From positions 1 to 11,937 of the forward strand of contig USCE01000022.1 of assembly GCA_900553105.1 (NCBI GenBank): 11,937 nucleotides of DNA. The letters are read 5' to 3'. The notes below the pieces were generated by a model. The model was not told where the DNA came from. It was given only the letters and a program-made list of their open reading frames with translations, and ran no database searches. The position numbers were made by a program, and so were the translations under genes. The stretch comes from an uncultured Sutterella sp. Lineage in GTDB: Bacteria > Pseudomonadota > Gammaproteobacteria > Burkholderiales > Burkholderiaceae_F. Below, in pieces: positions 1 through 7,559 of this stretch; within the stretch, counting starts at the first letter, position 1; every line of letters starts with the position of its first letter.

Positions 1-32
1 CGTCGGCAGCGTCAGATGTGTATAAGAGACAG
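1..32 (+). other. Nextera (Tn5) read-1 adapter remnant, not genomic
   Basis: Bases 14-32 are the 19-bp Tn5 mosaic end, AGATGTGTATAAGAGACAG, and bases 1-13 are the rest of the Nextera read-1 adapter lacking only its first T. It is an exact reverse complement of 11899-11930 at the other end. It is library-preparation DNA. It adds six false residues (LSLIHI) and a false stop to the deaminase gene that runs off this end. Confidence 0.98.
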
Positions 33-827
33 CGTGGGCACGACGGTGAAAATGAAATTACGAGCTTTGGCGCGCTCGACTAATTCGGGATTATCAATGA
101 TGGTGTAGCAGTGGTCCAAACGGTCGGCGTGTAAAAGGTCCATGGCGGTCTCTACATTGCGCCAGTGACAGCCGAATTCGCCGGCGTGAATTGTGATCTT
201 AAAGCCTGCTTTGCGGGCCATGAAAAAAGCCTTCCAGAAGTTTTCAGGCTCGTGATCGTTTTCTCGATAGTCGATGCCTAATCCGATCGTTTCCGGTGCA
301 CGATGAGCAATCATGGCTTGAACCAACTCCACCGCACGTTCAGGTTCATCTTCTCGGTCAATGGAAGGAATCAAACGGCCGATCACACCGAACGCTTTTT
401 CACCTTCGTGAATACCTTCAATGATGGCTGCTTGAGCATCGGCATAGCTGTAGTGACGGGCTAATCCCGTGTAGTTCCAGAAAAATTCTGTATAGCGAAT
501 TTCGTGTCGACGACAGTCTTCAAGATACTCAAACGTGATGCGTTTGAGCATTTCGGGTTTAATAAGAATCTTTTCTTCCAAAGCACGGAAAATACGCAAA
601 ACTCCAACGGGTTTGTCTCCGCGGGTGAAAAAGCCGTCAATTTCTTCCTGAGTGACGTCGGCGCCAGATTCTTTGACTAAATCTTCGAATGTCTCTTTGC
701 GAGTGGTGCCTAATAAATGGCAGTGTAATTCCGTTTTGGGGATGGCTCGGAAGAACGCCATGTGTTCCTCAGTCATCGGGCGCATAAAGGGGGAATCGGG
801 AACGAATGCGGGGTTATCTTTGCGCAT
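33..827 (-). CDS. Adenosine deaminase family metallohydrolase, C-terminus missing
   Basis: This is a partial gene of 265 genomic codons; the 3' end is lost at the adapter junction at base 33. Known family members hydrolytically deaminate adenosine (or related purines) in the cytoplasm, using a Zn ion in a TIM barrel. Visible motifs are the metal-binding HCH (H35, H37) in ELHCHLLGT, the zinc and catalytic IHAGE (H214, E217), and DRLDH (H239). The last metal ligand, an Asp near residue 295, lies beyond the cut. The usual substrate-contacting GDE stretch after strand 4 is replaced by GIDYREND (184-191), so the substrate may not be plain adenosine. Start: ATG at 825-827 preceded by GGAG with a 6-nt gap. 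It lies downstream of purM on the same strand but after a strong terminator, so it probably has its own promoter. The family is clear; the exact substrate is not. Confidence 0.82.
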
Positions 828-866
828 ATAAAACTCCGAAAAGAAAGCAAAGAAAAGTGCAGTAGT

Positions 867-895
867 ATTGTACTAAATATCTTCACATGAAGATA
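867..895 (-). promoter_or_regulatory. Candidate promoter and dyad upstream of the deaminase gene
   Basis: Read on the minus strand there is a TACAAT -10 element (867-872), about 40 bp before the start codon. Where a -35 would sit there is no TTGACA-like hexamer. Instead there is a perfect inverted repeat, TATCTTC/GAAGATA with a 4-nt centre (878-895). A dyad over the -35 would suit an activator or repressor site. It could also be a simple hairpin. Promoter assignment is inference. Confidence 0.35.
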
Positions 896-908
896 GTTTT
901 GTTTTTCT

Positions 909-944
909 CAAAAGAAAAGATCCGGTTCGTAGAGGAACCGGATC
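909..944 (-). terminator. Rho-independent terminator of purM
   Basis: A perfect 10-bp stem GATCCGGTTC/GAACCGGATC with a 6-nt loop (919-944) is followed on the minus strand by the T-rich tract TTTTCTTTTG (down to 909). It starts 17 bp after the purM stop codon, exactly where a purM terminator is expected. Confidence 0.88.
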
Positions 945-960
945 CTTCGAACAAGCCCGT

Positions 961-1989
961 TTAGATGACCGAACAACCGGCTTGGCCCTCTTTGCGGGTG
1001 ACAATTTCACCCAATCGGAAGACCTTTTCCCCTTCGGCCTCAAAAGCAGCCATTGCGCGACCAGCATCTTCGGCGGCTACGATTACCACCATGCCGATGC
1101 CGTTGTTGAAGACTCGATGCATTTCATGGGAGTCAATATTACCGGCCTTTTGCAACCAGTCAAAAATGGTCGGGCGCGTCCAGCTGTCGGCGTGAATGAC
1201 GGCACGTGTATTTTCGGGTAAAACGCGAGGAACGTTTTCAATCAGACCGCCGCCCGTGATATGCGCCATACCTTTGATCTTGACGGTCTTCATGACATTG
1301 AGCACTTGTTTGACGTAAATGCGCGTAGGTTCCATCACACAATCGGCTAAGGTTCGACCGTCCAAGGGCATATCCCAAGGGGTGTTGGTGACTTCGACCA
1401 CTTTACGAATCAACGAAAAACCGTTACTGTGCGGGCCGCTGGAGGCAAGACCTAAAACCACATCGCCGGCAGCAATCGACTTGCCGTCAATGGCTTCGTC
1501 CTTTTCCACGATCCCGACGGCAAAGCCTGCAAGATCGTATTCGCCTTCAGGATACATACCCGGCATTTCAGCGGTTTCGCCACCAATTAAGGCACACCCT
1601 GCCAATTCACAGCCGCGGGCAACCCCGGCAACCACGCGTTCGGCCACATCTACATCGAGCTTGCCGCAAGCGTAGTAGTCAAGGAAGAAAAGACTCTTAG
1701 CGCCTTGCACCAAGATGTCGTTAACACTCATGCCGACTAAGTCTTGGCCGACAGTATCGTGACGGCCGAGCGTGAAGGCCAACTTCAATTTTGTGCCTAC
1801 ACCGTCGGTGCCGGTGACAAGAACCGGGTTTTTGTATTCCTTTGAAATTTCAAACATCGCCCCGAAACCGCCAACACTGGCAAGAACTCCGGGGATCATC
1901 GTACGCTTGGCAAGCGGTTTGATACGTTCTACGAGTTCATCTCCGGCATCGATGTCAACGCCGGCAGAAGCGTAAGAGAGTTGCGTCAT
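961..1989 (-). CDS. purM: Phosphoribosylformylglycinamidine cyclo-ligase (AIR synthetase)
   Basis: PurM closes the imidazole ring of FGAM with ATP to give AIR, step five of de novo purine synthesis in the cytoplasm. The 342-residue length is normal for the family. Family motifs in order: [21 protein letters not shown] (from residue 10), the nucleotide-binding GTDGVGTKL (60-68), [12 protein letters not shown] (81-92), [11 protein letters not shown] (136-146), [13 protein letters not shown] (181-193) and HITGGGL (243-249). The frame is open for 56 codons further upstream, but that part resembles nothing in PurM and covers the promoter region. The ATG at 1987-1989 gives the standard N-terminus [16 protein letters not shown]. 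No strong Shine-Dalgarno is visible before it. It is divergent from hda with 119 bp between starts, an arrangement common in Burkholderiales. It is followed by a strong terminator. Confidence 0.98.
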   Translation of the reverse strand: MTQLSYASAGVDIDAGDELVERIKPLAKRTMIPGVLASVGGFGAMFEISKEYKNPVLVTGTDGVGTKLKLAFTLGRHDTVGQDLVGMSVNDILVQGAKSLFFLDYYACGKLDVDVAERVVAGVARGCELAGCALIGGETAEMPGMYPEGEYDLAGFAVGIVEKDEAIDGKSIAAGDVVLGLASSGPHSNGFSLIRKVVEVTNTPWDMPLDGRTLADCVMEPTRIYVKQVLNVMKTVKIKGMAHITGGGLIENVPRVLPENTRAVIHADSWTRPTIFDWLQKAGNIDSHEMHRVFNNGIGMVVIVAAEDAGRAMAAFEAEGEKVFRLGEIVTRKEGQAGCSVI

Positions 1990-2056
1990 GGTGAGCAAAG
2001 TCCAAAAATGGTTAATCAGACGGTACACTTGCGTATCCGTGTTCGTTAACCGTAAC

Positions 2057-2066
2057 ATTTTAGCAA
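2057..2066 (-). promoter_or_regulatory. Candidate extended -10 promoter for purM
   Basis: On the minus strand TTGCTAAAAT contains a TGn extension followed by TAAAAT, about 68 bp before the purM start codon. No good -35 hexamer lies at 16-18 bp. The same form (TTGCTAGAAT) occurs ahead of pcnB at 2797-2806, which gives the call mild support. No clear promoter for the divergent hda was found. Confidence 0.4.
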
Positions 2067-2108
2067 GGCCTGAATAGGCAAACAGAACATTCGTCTTTCG
2101 GTGAAACA

Positions 2109-2750
2109 ATGTTGTTTGAACAACTGCCTTTAGATATTGCGATGGCGCCCGCAGCAACGCTCGATAATTTTATTGTCGGGGACAATGCTGCGGCGATCGC
2201 CAGTTTGCGTCGGATGCAGGAGTATTCTGATCCTCAATTAGTTTATCTATGGGGGCCTTCTGGCGTTGGGAAAACCCATTTGGCGCTGGCGATGGGACTA
2301 AGGGATAGTGATGTACCGCTCTTTGACCCCCAAAGACTGCGTTATGCTGTCGACGATGTCGATACGCTTTCTGAAGACGGTTTGGATCGACTTTTTGCTC
2401 TTATCAATGAAGTGCGAGTTAATCCTCAGGCAACACTCGTAATGACAGGTCGAAAATCTCCTGCCGAGCACTTTGTGCGGGAAGATGTCCGAACTCGCTT
2501 AGGTTGGGGAGCCGTTTTCCAAATTAAACCGTTGCAGGGCAAATTGTGTGAGGCCTTGATTGCGCAAGCATCGGCCCGCGGCTTGCAGTTAACTCCTGAG
2601 GCACAACATTGGATTCAGGTGCACCTACCGCGAGACATTAAAGTGCTCTCGGGTCTTTTATCAGACATTGATCGTGAATTGATGGCACGAAAGAAAGCGG
2701 CCATTACCGTTCCGGCTTTAAAGCAGTGGTTGGCTAAACGTCAGTTCTGA
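2109..2750 (+). CDS. hda: DnaA regulatory inactivator Hda
   Basis: Hda is a DnaA-like AAA+ protein. With the DNA-loaded beta clamp it stimulates hydrolysis of DnaA-bound ATP and so limits replication initiation (established for E. coli). The 213 residues show a clamp-binding QLPLDI at the N-terminus (5-10), Walker [10 protein letters not shown] (49-57), a Walker B-like VDDVD (81-85), a sensor I region LVMTGRKSP (110-118) and an arginine-finger region DVRTRLGWG (126-134). A short helical lid follows, and the DNA-binding domain IV of DnaA is absent, as expected for Hda. Start: ATG at 2109, giving the usual MxxEQLPLDI opening; GGTGA 4 nt upstream is a weak ribosome site. It is divergent from purM. 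In many betaproteobacteria a HAD-type phosphatase gene sits between hda and pcnB; here there is only a 161-bp gap. Confidence 0.95.
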   Translation: MLFEQLPLDIAMAPAATLDNFIVGDNAAAIASLRRMQEYSDPQLVYLWGPSGVGKTHLALAMGLRDSDVPLFDPQRLRYAVDDVDTLSEDGLDRLFALINEVRVNPQATLVMTGRKSPAEHFVREDVRTRLGWGAVFQIKPLQGKLCEALIAQASARGLQLTPEAQHWIQVHLPRDIKVLSGLLSDIDRELMARKKAAITVPALKQWLAKRQF

Positions 2751-2796
2751 TCTGAGAGTTGTTTCTTAACTCAGTGTCAGCACAATCCCTTGCGTA

Positions 2797-2806
2797 TTGC
2801 TAGAAT
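2797..2806 (+). promoter_or_regulatory. Candidate extended -10 promoter for pcnB
   Basis: TTGCTAGAAT, a TGn plus TAGAAT element, lies in the hda-pcnB gap, about 105 bp before the pcnB ATG. No matching -35 is seen. A TTGACA at 2834-2839 also occurs in this gap but has no good -10 at the right distance. Confidence 0.35.
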
Positions 2807-2911
2807 GCCCTTTGCAACCAATCCGGATCACCATTGACAAACAATAACGATAAGGTTGTCGGGCCGAGCCCGTCAGATTTCGGAGCGTGGTGCAAGTCTC
2901 AAGGAACAATA

Positions 2912-4684
2912 ATGTTAAAAAATCTCTTCGATTACACAAAGGAATTGTTTTTTCCAGGGAAAAAGCAAGAACCTTCCCACTATATTCGCACCCCAAAAAT
3001 CATTGATCGTGATCAGCATGGAATCGATCGGCGCCAGGTAAGTGTTGAGGCGCTTCGAACGATTCGTAATTTACAAAGAGAAGGCTATAAAGCCTATGTA
3101 GTGGGCGGTGCCGTTCGTGATTTACTATTGGGCGTGCGCCCGAAAGATTTTGACGTTGTGACGGATGCAACTCCTGAGCAGATTAAACGCTGTCAACGTC
3201 GTGCCATCATTATCGGTAAACGTTTCCGCCTCGTTCACGTACTTTTTGGTAAAGAGATCATTGAATGCTCAACTTTCCGAGCGCTCGAAGGTGCCGGTGT
3301 TCGAAAAGATCGCTTCGGTCGTGTGGTCAGCGATAACGTGTTCGGAGAGATGTGGGAAGATGCCGCCCGACGCGACTTTACGATTAATGCGCTTTACTAC
3401 GATCCAACAACCGAACAAGTGATCGATTATCACAACGGTATGCAAGATATTTTGCAGGGTGTGGTTCGCATGATTGGCGAGCCGGCCGAACGCTACCGTG
3501 AAGACCCCGTGAGAATGTTGCGAGCCGTGCGCATTGCTTCCAAGCTTAAATTTGATATTGAGCCCAAAACACTGGAACCGATCTCGCAATTGTGTTCACT
3601 TTTGGCCAATGTCCCGCAGGCAAGACTGTTTGATGAAGCGATTAAGCTTTTGACCTGCGGTCAAGCCGTTGCGTGCATGGAAAAACTTCGCTCTTTGAAT
3701 CTTTATCGTCATGTGATTCCGTTGTTGGAAGTGGCGTTAAATGAAGCGAACGGAGAGAAATTTTTAGCGCTTGCGATGAAACGCACGGATGAACGAATCG
3801 CTATCGGGAAAAAAGTTTCACCTTCATTTTTGTTCGCCACGTTGCTGTGGCCGTTAACCGAGCGCATTTTTAACGAACGCATTGCTCGCGGTGAAGGACA
3901 GGTGCCGGCAATGGCGGCGGCCGGACGACAGGTACTGCAACAGCAGTGCTCACGTTTGCAGATTCAAGCCCGCTTTGTCGATGATATTTTGACGATTTGG
4001 ATTTTGCAAATTAAGTTGCTGCGTCGTGGCTCAAAGAGTGCGATGGGGTTGCTACATGTACCGAAATTCAGAGCCGGGTACGACTTTATGTTGCTTCGCA
4101 GTCAACTTGATTTTGTCGATACAAGCATTGTGGATTGGTGGACAAAATTCCAAGAAGTCGGTGATGATGAACGCATGGAGATGATTCGTCAACAAGCCGA
4201 TGAAAATGCTAAGAATCGCAAAGCAAGAAAAGGGGAGCCAAAGAAGCCCTCTAAAGCACAAGTCAAACGAAAGCTCATGCAGGAAGCCGATGACTGGAAA
4301 CAAATGCGAGATGTCAGTGCCGTTATTGATGACTGGGTTGACGATGTAGAGGATGTCGAACCGCAAGAGTCTCTCCAAGAGTCTGAGCCGGTAGTGCTCA
4401 AACGTCGGACAACCAAGAAAGACAGTCAGCGATCTGCCTTGACGCAAAAACCTCGCAAGTCTTGTTTACTGACACAGGAAAATGCACTCGAAGAGGTCTT
4501 GGTAGTCGAGAGTTTGCAAACGGTTGATGTAAAAGAGAGTACGAGTACCGCAAATTTTGCTGATGCTGAAAGTCTTCAAGAGGATACTATCGCACTGATC
4601 GATGATATTGAGGCTTTTCCGCCCAAGCCTTCTCGGTGCAGGCGTTTGCCTCGTAAAGTACAAAGTGCCAAGGAGACGCTTTGA
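2912..4684 (+). CDS. pcnB: Poly(A) polymerase I, with a long charged C-terminal tail
   Basis: PcnB adds 3' poly(A) tails to RNA and so promotes decay. It is a class II nucleotidyltransferase related to CCA-adding enzymes. From the chosen start there are 590 residues. Motifs: VVGGAVRDLLLG (63-74) with the two metal-binding aspartates in DFD (79-81), RRDFTINAL (153-161), EDPVRMLRAVR (197-207) and the C-terminal-domain KFRAGYDFMLLR (385-396). Start: ATG at 2912 has AAGGA six bases upstream; an in-frame TTG at 2834 would add 26 unconserved residues and has no ribosome site. The body ends near residue 430. About 160 further residues form a low-complexity tail of alternating basic and acidic patches with three ESLQ repeats (486-489, 533-536, 553-556). 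That makes it longer than the E. coli enzyme (about 465). Its end carries the folK ribosome site. Confidence 0.95.
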   Translation: MLKNLFDYTKELFFPGKKQEPSHYIRTPKIIDRDQHGIDRRQVSVEALRTIRNLQREGYKAYVVGGAVRDLLLGVRPKDFDVVTDATPEQIKRCQRRAIIIGKRFRLVHVLFGKEIIECSTFRALEGAGVRKDRFGRVVSDNVFGEMWEDAARRDFTINALYYDPTTEQVIDYHNGMQDILQGVVRMIGEPAERYREDPVRMLRAVRIASKLKFDIEPKTLEPISQLCSLLANVPQARLFDEAIKLLTCGQAVACMEKLRSLNLYRHVIPLLEVALNEANGEKFLALAMKRTDERIAIGKKVSPSFLFATLLWPLTERIFNERIARGEGQVPAMAAAGRQVLQQQCSRLQIQARFVDDILTIWILQIKLLRRGSKSAMGLLHVPKFRAGYDFMLLRSQLDFVDTSIVDWWTKFQEVGDDERMEMIRQQADENAKNRKARKGEPKKPSKAQVKRKLMQEADDWKQMRDVSAVIDDWVDDVEDVEPQESLQESEPVVLKRRTTKKDSQRSALTQKPRKSCLLTQENALEEVLVVESLQTVDVKESTSTANFADAESLQEDTIALIDDIEAFPPKPSRCRRLPRKVQSAKETL

Positions 4685-4685
4685 G

Positions 4686-5171
4686 ATGCTTGAGACCGCG
4701 TACATAGCGCTTGGGGCGAATTTGGGGAACGCTAAAGCAGCGTTGGAGAGCGCCGTTGCCCGAATCGGACAGTTGGAGAACGTAACGGTAACGAAGAGTT
4801 CTTCGTTTTATAAAACAGCGCCGATCGATTCCAGTGGTCCCGACTACATCAATGCTGTCATTGAGGTTAAAACCGAAGTCAGTGAGCGTGACCTTTTACG
4901 ACAACTCTTGGCACTAGAGCAAGAGTTCGGGCGTGTAAGACCGGTCGGTGTTGTCAATGCGCCCAGGACAATGGATTTGGATTTACTTCTTTACGGTCAG
5001 AAGGTTTGTAACGACGATTTCTTAGTTCTGCCTCATCCACGAATGCACCAGAGGGCATTTGTGTTAGTGCCTTTGCTTGAAATTGCCCCAGACGTACAAA
5101 TCGTTGGCAAGGGAGCGGCTAAAAATTTTTTACCCGAGGTTGTTGATCAGACCATTGCGAAAATGGTTTGA
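4686..5171 (+). CDS. folK: 2-amino-4-hydroxy-6-hydroxymethyldihydropteridine pyrophosphokinase (HPPK)
   Basis: FolK transfers pyrophosphate from ATP to 6-hydroxymethyl-7,8-dihydropterin, the step before dihydropteroate synthase in folate synthesis. The length of 161 residues is typical. Motifs: IALGANLG (7-14), the pterin-side GPDYINAV (51-58), RTMDLDLLLYG (94-104) with the two Mg-binding aspartates D97 and D99, and the signature PHPRMHQRAFVLVPL (116-130). Start: ATG at 4686 with AAGGAG at 4670-4675, a 10-nt gap. The pcnB stop ends one base before this ATG, so the two genes are co-transcribed and probably translationally coupled. The pcnB-folK order is usual in proteobacteria. An upstream in-frame ATG at 4602 lies within pcnB and is not favoured. 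Confidence 0.96.
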   Translation: MLETAYIALGANLGNAKAALESAVARIGQLENVTVTKSSSFYKTAPIDSSGPDYINAVIEVKTEVSERDLLRQLLALEQEFGRVRPVGVVNAPRTMDLDLLLYGQKVCNDDFLVLPHPRMHQRAFVLVPLLEIAPDVQIVGKGAAKNFLPEVVDQTIAKMV

Positions 5172-5226
5172 TTTCAGGTAGAATCGTCATTCGTGCGCAG
5201 GCCGCAGACAAATCGCAAAATCGGAT

Positions 5227-5254
5227 TTGACAAGACGGATTTTTTCCGTATAAT
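5227..5254 (+). promoter_or_regulatory. Sigma70 promoter of the tRNA pair
   Basis: A perfect TTGACA (5227-5232) and a perfect TATAAT (5249-5254) are separated by 16 bp. Transcription should begin near 5261, some 18 bp before the first mature tRNA base. Consensus matches at both hexamers fit a strong stable-RNA promoter. Confidence 0.9.
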
Positions 5255-5278
5255 TTCGATTCTCACTTGTTGAGAAAG

Positions 5279-5353
5279 GCGCGGTTAGCTCAGCGGTAGA
5301 GCACTGCCTTCACACGGCAGGGGTCACAGGTTCGAACCCTGTATCGCGCACCA
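5279..5353 (+). tRNA. tRNA-Val (anticodon CAC)
   Basis: This 75-nt cloverleaf has an acceptor stem GCGCGGT pairing with ATCGCGC (one G-T pair), a D-arm with GCTCAGCGGTAGAGC, an anticodon stem CTGCC/GGCAG around TTCACAC, a T-loop GGTTCGAACCC and an encoded CCA. Loop positions 34-36 read CAC, which decodes GUG valine. Confidence 0.97.
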
Positions 5354-5377
5354 GTGAGTGAATACAATTTGATCAAT

Positions 5378-5462
<85 letters not shown>

Positions 5463-5474
5463 AATAAGGTGTCT

Positions 5475-5503
5475 AAGCTGTGCTTTTTAGTGCGGCTTTT
5501 TTT
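5475..5503 (+). terminator. Terminator of the tRNA operon
   Basis: A 9-bp stem AAGCTGTGC/GTGCGGCTT (including G-T pairs) with a 6-nt loop is followed directly by a run of T (5497-5503). It lies 12 bp after the CCA of tRNA-Leu. Confidence 0.88.
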
Positions 5504-5849
5504 GTACCTATAACTTCAATTTCCCGAAATATAAGGCTTTTGTTCAGTTTGAGTGGTTAGAAACGACTATTTCCGATTACCTTAAATTAAGGTTTTATAG
5601 TAATCTAGACAGTGCCCTAACGAGTTCTTTTAGAAAAACTTAGCATTTCCAATTTTATAAATAGCAAAACTCATTGAGATTTCAGCAAAAATCTAAATAT
5701 TTCGCTCCATTTAATGGGGCTAAGAAGGGTATTGATCTCAGTCGTCAAAATGAAATTATTAATTCGCAGTTTTGAATCATTAACGCTTGCACTAAGCGCG
5801 ACTTTGGGGCTCCACATTACTCTCTGTCGCGCAATAGCGACTCCAATGA
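5504..5849. other. Gene-free AT-rich gap downstream of the tRNAs
   Basis: No convincing gene is seen in these 346 bp. Visible structure: a nested dyad at 5575-5605, and a weak AGATTT/AAATCT hairpin at 5677-5694 that lacks a T-tract. On the minus strand one frame between about 5680 and 5840 stays open for about 60 codons, but it has no ribosome site and no recognisable motif. No copy of a tRNA 3' end (attachment-site remnant) was found. Confidence 0.6.
5575..5605. repeat. Nested inverted repeats
   Basis: ACCTTAA/TTAAGGT around a single A (5579-5593) is a perfect 15-bp palindrome. Outer arms GATTAC (5575-5580) and GTAATC (5600-5605) add a second dyad, offset from the first. It could be a protein-binding site; no promoter or gene is clearly attached. 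Confidence 0.6.
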
Positions 5850-6485
5850 TCAGTCTATAGGACTATGTTCAGGGAAAAAGTGGTGCCAAAGGATTAAAAA
5901 TAGCTTCGATACTTGACCTGAACAGCACGCAGTGATTAAGGTCCCTTCACGCAGACCAATAATTGTTCCTAGTGAAAACCACGAGATAACAACAGTTGCC
6001 AATACCAAGAATACATCTACCCCCATTCTCAAATTACCAAAACTGCCTCCCCAACGTTTCATGATGCTCAAGCATAAACCCTCTGGCGGAAGTATTGCCA
6101 ATCTTGCAAATACCATACTGGCAATTCCTAAGCCAGTAACAACAGATCCAATACAGGCCATCAACACTTGTTCAAAATAGCTATCTGTCGTAATTTGAGC
6201 CGTGATTTCCATGGCAATGTCAAAAATAACACCGAAAACAAAACAAATCGGCAATTGTTTGAGTGCTTTTACAAATACTTTTTCTGGATCAACAATAATT
6301 TGTAAAACAAAGAAAAAGACGTTGGTTAAGAAAACGAAAAAGCCAATTGATAAACCACATAACTCATTTAAAACATAGGCCACAGAGCTTACAGTTCCAG
6401 TCCCCAATCCTGCATTAGTAACAGTAGAAATGCCCAATGACAAAACACATAAGCCAAAGAAGAAAATTAATACACGAATAAACAT
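5850..6485 (-). CDS. YczE/YitT-like integral membrane protein
   Basis: The 211 residues form a hydrophobic inner-membrane protein with about five membrane segments (roughly 3-25, 45-66, 79-97, 105-127, 155-178). It resembles the YczE/YitT-type family of unknown function: an early GLGTGT glycine-rich turn (26-31), LPPEGLCLSI (132-141) and the conserved GLREGT (177-182) near the last segment. The only plausible start is the ATG at 6483-6485; no good ribosome site precedes it. It is divergent from a LysR-type regulator with 101 bp between starts and a dyad in the middle, so regulation by that protein is likely (inference from the usual LysR arrangement). The DNA is clearly more AT-rich than the housekeeping genes to the left. 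Function and substrate, if it is a transporter, are unknown. Confidence 0.65.
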   Translation of the reverse strand: MFIRVLIFFFGLCVLSLGISTVTNAGLGTGTVSSVAYVLNELCGLSIGFFVFLTNVFFFVLQIIVDPEKVFVKALKQLPICFVFGVIFDIAMEITAQITTDSYFEQVLMACIGSVVTGLGIASMVFARLAILPPEGLCLSIMKRWGGSFGNLRMGVDVFLVLATVVISWFSLGTIIGLREGTLITACCSGQVSKLFLILWHHFFPEHSPID

Positions 6486-6511
6486 AGAGCTTTGAATACC
6501 GTAAAAAAAGA

Positions 6512-6541
6512 ATTCGTAATCATATCGTTTTCGATTAGAAT
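6512..6541. promoter_or_regulatory. Candidate LysR-type operator between the divergent genes
   Basis: TAATC (6517-6521), 11 bp, then GATTA (6533-6537) form a 5-bp dyad with the N11 spacing seen in LysR boxes. The flanks extend the symmetry imperfectly (ATTC before, GAAT after), and a smaller ATCG-TTTT-CGAT dyad (6524-6535) sits inside. It lies midway between the start codons of the membrane protein and the LysR gene, where an auto-regulatory LysR site normally lies. Binding is inference. Confidence 0.5.
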
Positions 6542-6586
6542 AATAAATAGAAAGAGTTAGAATTAATTATTTTGAAAAATAAAATA

Positions 6587-7474
6587 ATGAACATAATCGA
6601 GACATTAAAGGTTTTTATTTCAATTGCTCAATTAAAGAGTTTTGCTCGTGCCGCTTCGAGTTTGGGTATCTCCCGACCATCGGTGACTCGCCAGATTAAT
6701 GAACTTGAACATCATGTTGGTTACGCTTTATTTCATCGTACGACTAGGTCGGTATCTCTAACGTCTGCCGGAGAGAGATTTCTTGAAAAAGCGCAAACAA
6801 TTGTTCATGACACTGAAAGTTTGTTTGATTTAAAAAATCAACATTTAACAGATGGACATCTTGGTGGAAAGTTGCGGATTGCATCCAGCGGTTCCACGGC
6901 AAGATTTTTTCTACTTGAGATTATTGAAAATTTTTTAAAAGATTTTCCATCGACAAGCATTGATTTATTAATAGTTGATGGGCCTGTTAACTTAGTCGAG
7001 CATCGAGTCGATGTTGCTTTTCAAGGGGTTGGAAAACTCAATCCAAGTTATATTGCCAGAACCTTAACGACTTATCAGAATATTCTTTGTGCAAGTCCTA
7101 ACTATCTGAAAGTGAGTTCTTTGCCATCTCATCCAATAGATCTTATTGAACATTGTTGTCTTCAAAATCCTTATTTTGGTAATGAATGGTATTTTTTAAA
7201 CGGAAATGAAGAAATCAAAGTTCCAATTAAAGGTCGATTGTCGTGTAACAATGCAGCGCTTGTTCTTGATGCAACATTGGAGGGGTTGGGAATTGCCTTA
7301 CTACCATCTTATGCAGTAGAAAAACATTTAAAAAATAGGGAGTTAATAGCGTTGTTGCCTCAATGGCGTTCTGTTGATAATAGTATTTATGCGGTTACCG
7401 ATAGGCGTTATTTACCATCTACTGTCAAGGTATTTATTGACTATGTTGCAAGAGAACTACAGCATAAAGTTTAG
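6587..7474 (+). CDS. LysR-family transcriptional regulator
   Basis: The 295 residues have standard LysR architecture: an N-terminal winged helix-turn-helix (about 18-37, AASSLGISRPSVTRQINELE), a wing with LFHRTTRSVSLTSAGERF (48-65), a linker helix (about 66-90), and a periplasmic-binding-like effector domain from about 95 to the end. The HRTTR and LTSAGERF wording places it in the large CrgA-like subgroup common in beta- and gammaproteobacteria. Start: the ATG at 6587 gives MNIIETLKVF, matching the family's N-terminus; a TTG at 6572 is possible but neither has a clear ribosome site. It probably regulates the divergent membrane protein and itself. No terminator is visible after it. The effector cannot be deduced. 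Confidence 0.94.
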   Translation: MNIIETLKVFISIAQLKSFARAASSLGISRPSVTRQINELEHHVGYALFHRTTRSVSLTSAGERFLEKAQTIVHDTESLFDLKNQHLTDGHLGGKLRIASSGSTARFFLLEIIENFLKDFPSTSIDLLIVDGPVNLVEHRVDVAFQGVGKLNPSYIARTLTTYQNILCASPNYLKVSSLPSHPIDLIEHCCLQNPYFGNEWYFLNGNEEIKVPIKGRLSCNNAALVLDATLEGLGIALLPSYAVEKHLKNRELIALLPQWRSVDNSIYAVTDRRYLPSTVKVFIDYVARELQHKV

Positions 7475-7512
7475 GTATTGTGATTATCGTGCTTAAAAGA
7501 AAAATAGAACGC

Positions 7513-7518
7513 TACAAT
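7513..7518 (+). promoter_or_regulatory. Candidate -10 element for the creA-like gene
   Basis: TACAAT lies 41 bp before the chosen GTG start. The -35 position has only a poor match, so the assignment is tentative. Confidence 0.3.
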
Positions 7519-7559
7519 AAGAGCATTGTTAATGTGAAGTGTCTGAGAGGACTGGTATT

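Noticed and set aside
1990..2157. N-terminal extension of PurM
   Set aside because: The frame is open, but it overlaps the start of hda, contains the promoter region and is not conserved in PurM; the ATG at 1989 gives the normal N-terminus.
2751..2775. Terminator after hda
   Set aside because: There is only a short bulged stem (CTGAG/CTCAG) with no T-tract.
2834..2911. TTG start adding 26 residues to PcnB
   Set aside because: There is no ribosome site, the residues are unconserved, and the ATG at 2912 has AAGGA at correct spacing.
5660..5840. Small minus-strand gene in the tRNA-to-membrane-protein gap
   Set aside because: About 60 open codons, but there is no ribosome site, no recognisable motif, and it would follow the membrane gene out of frame.
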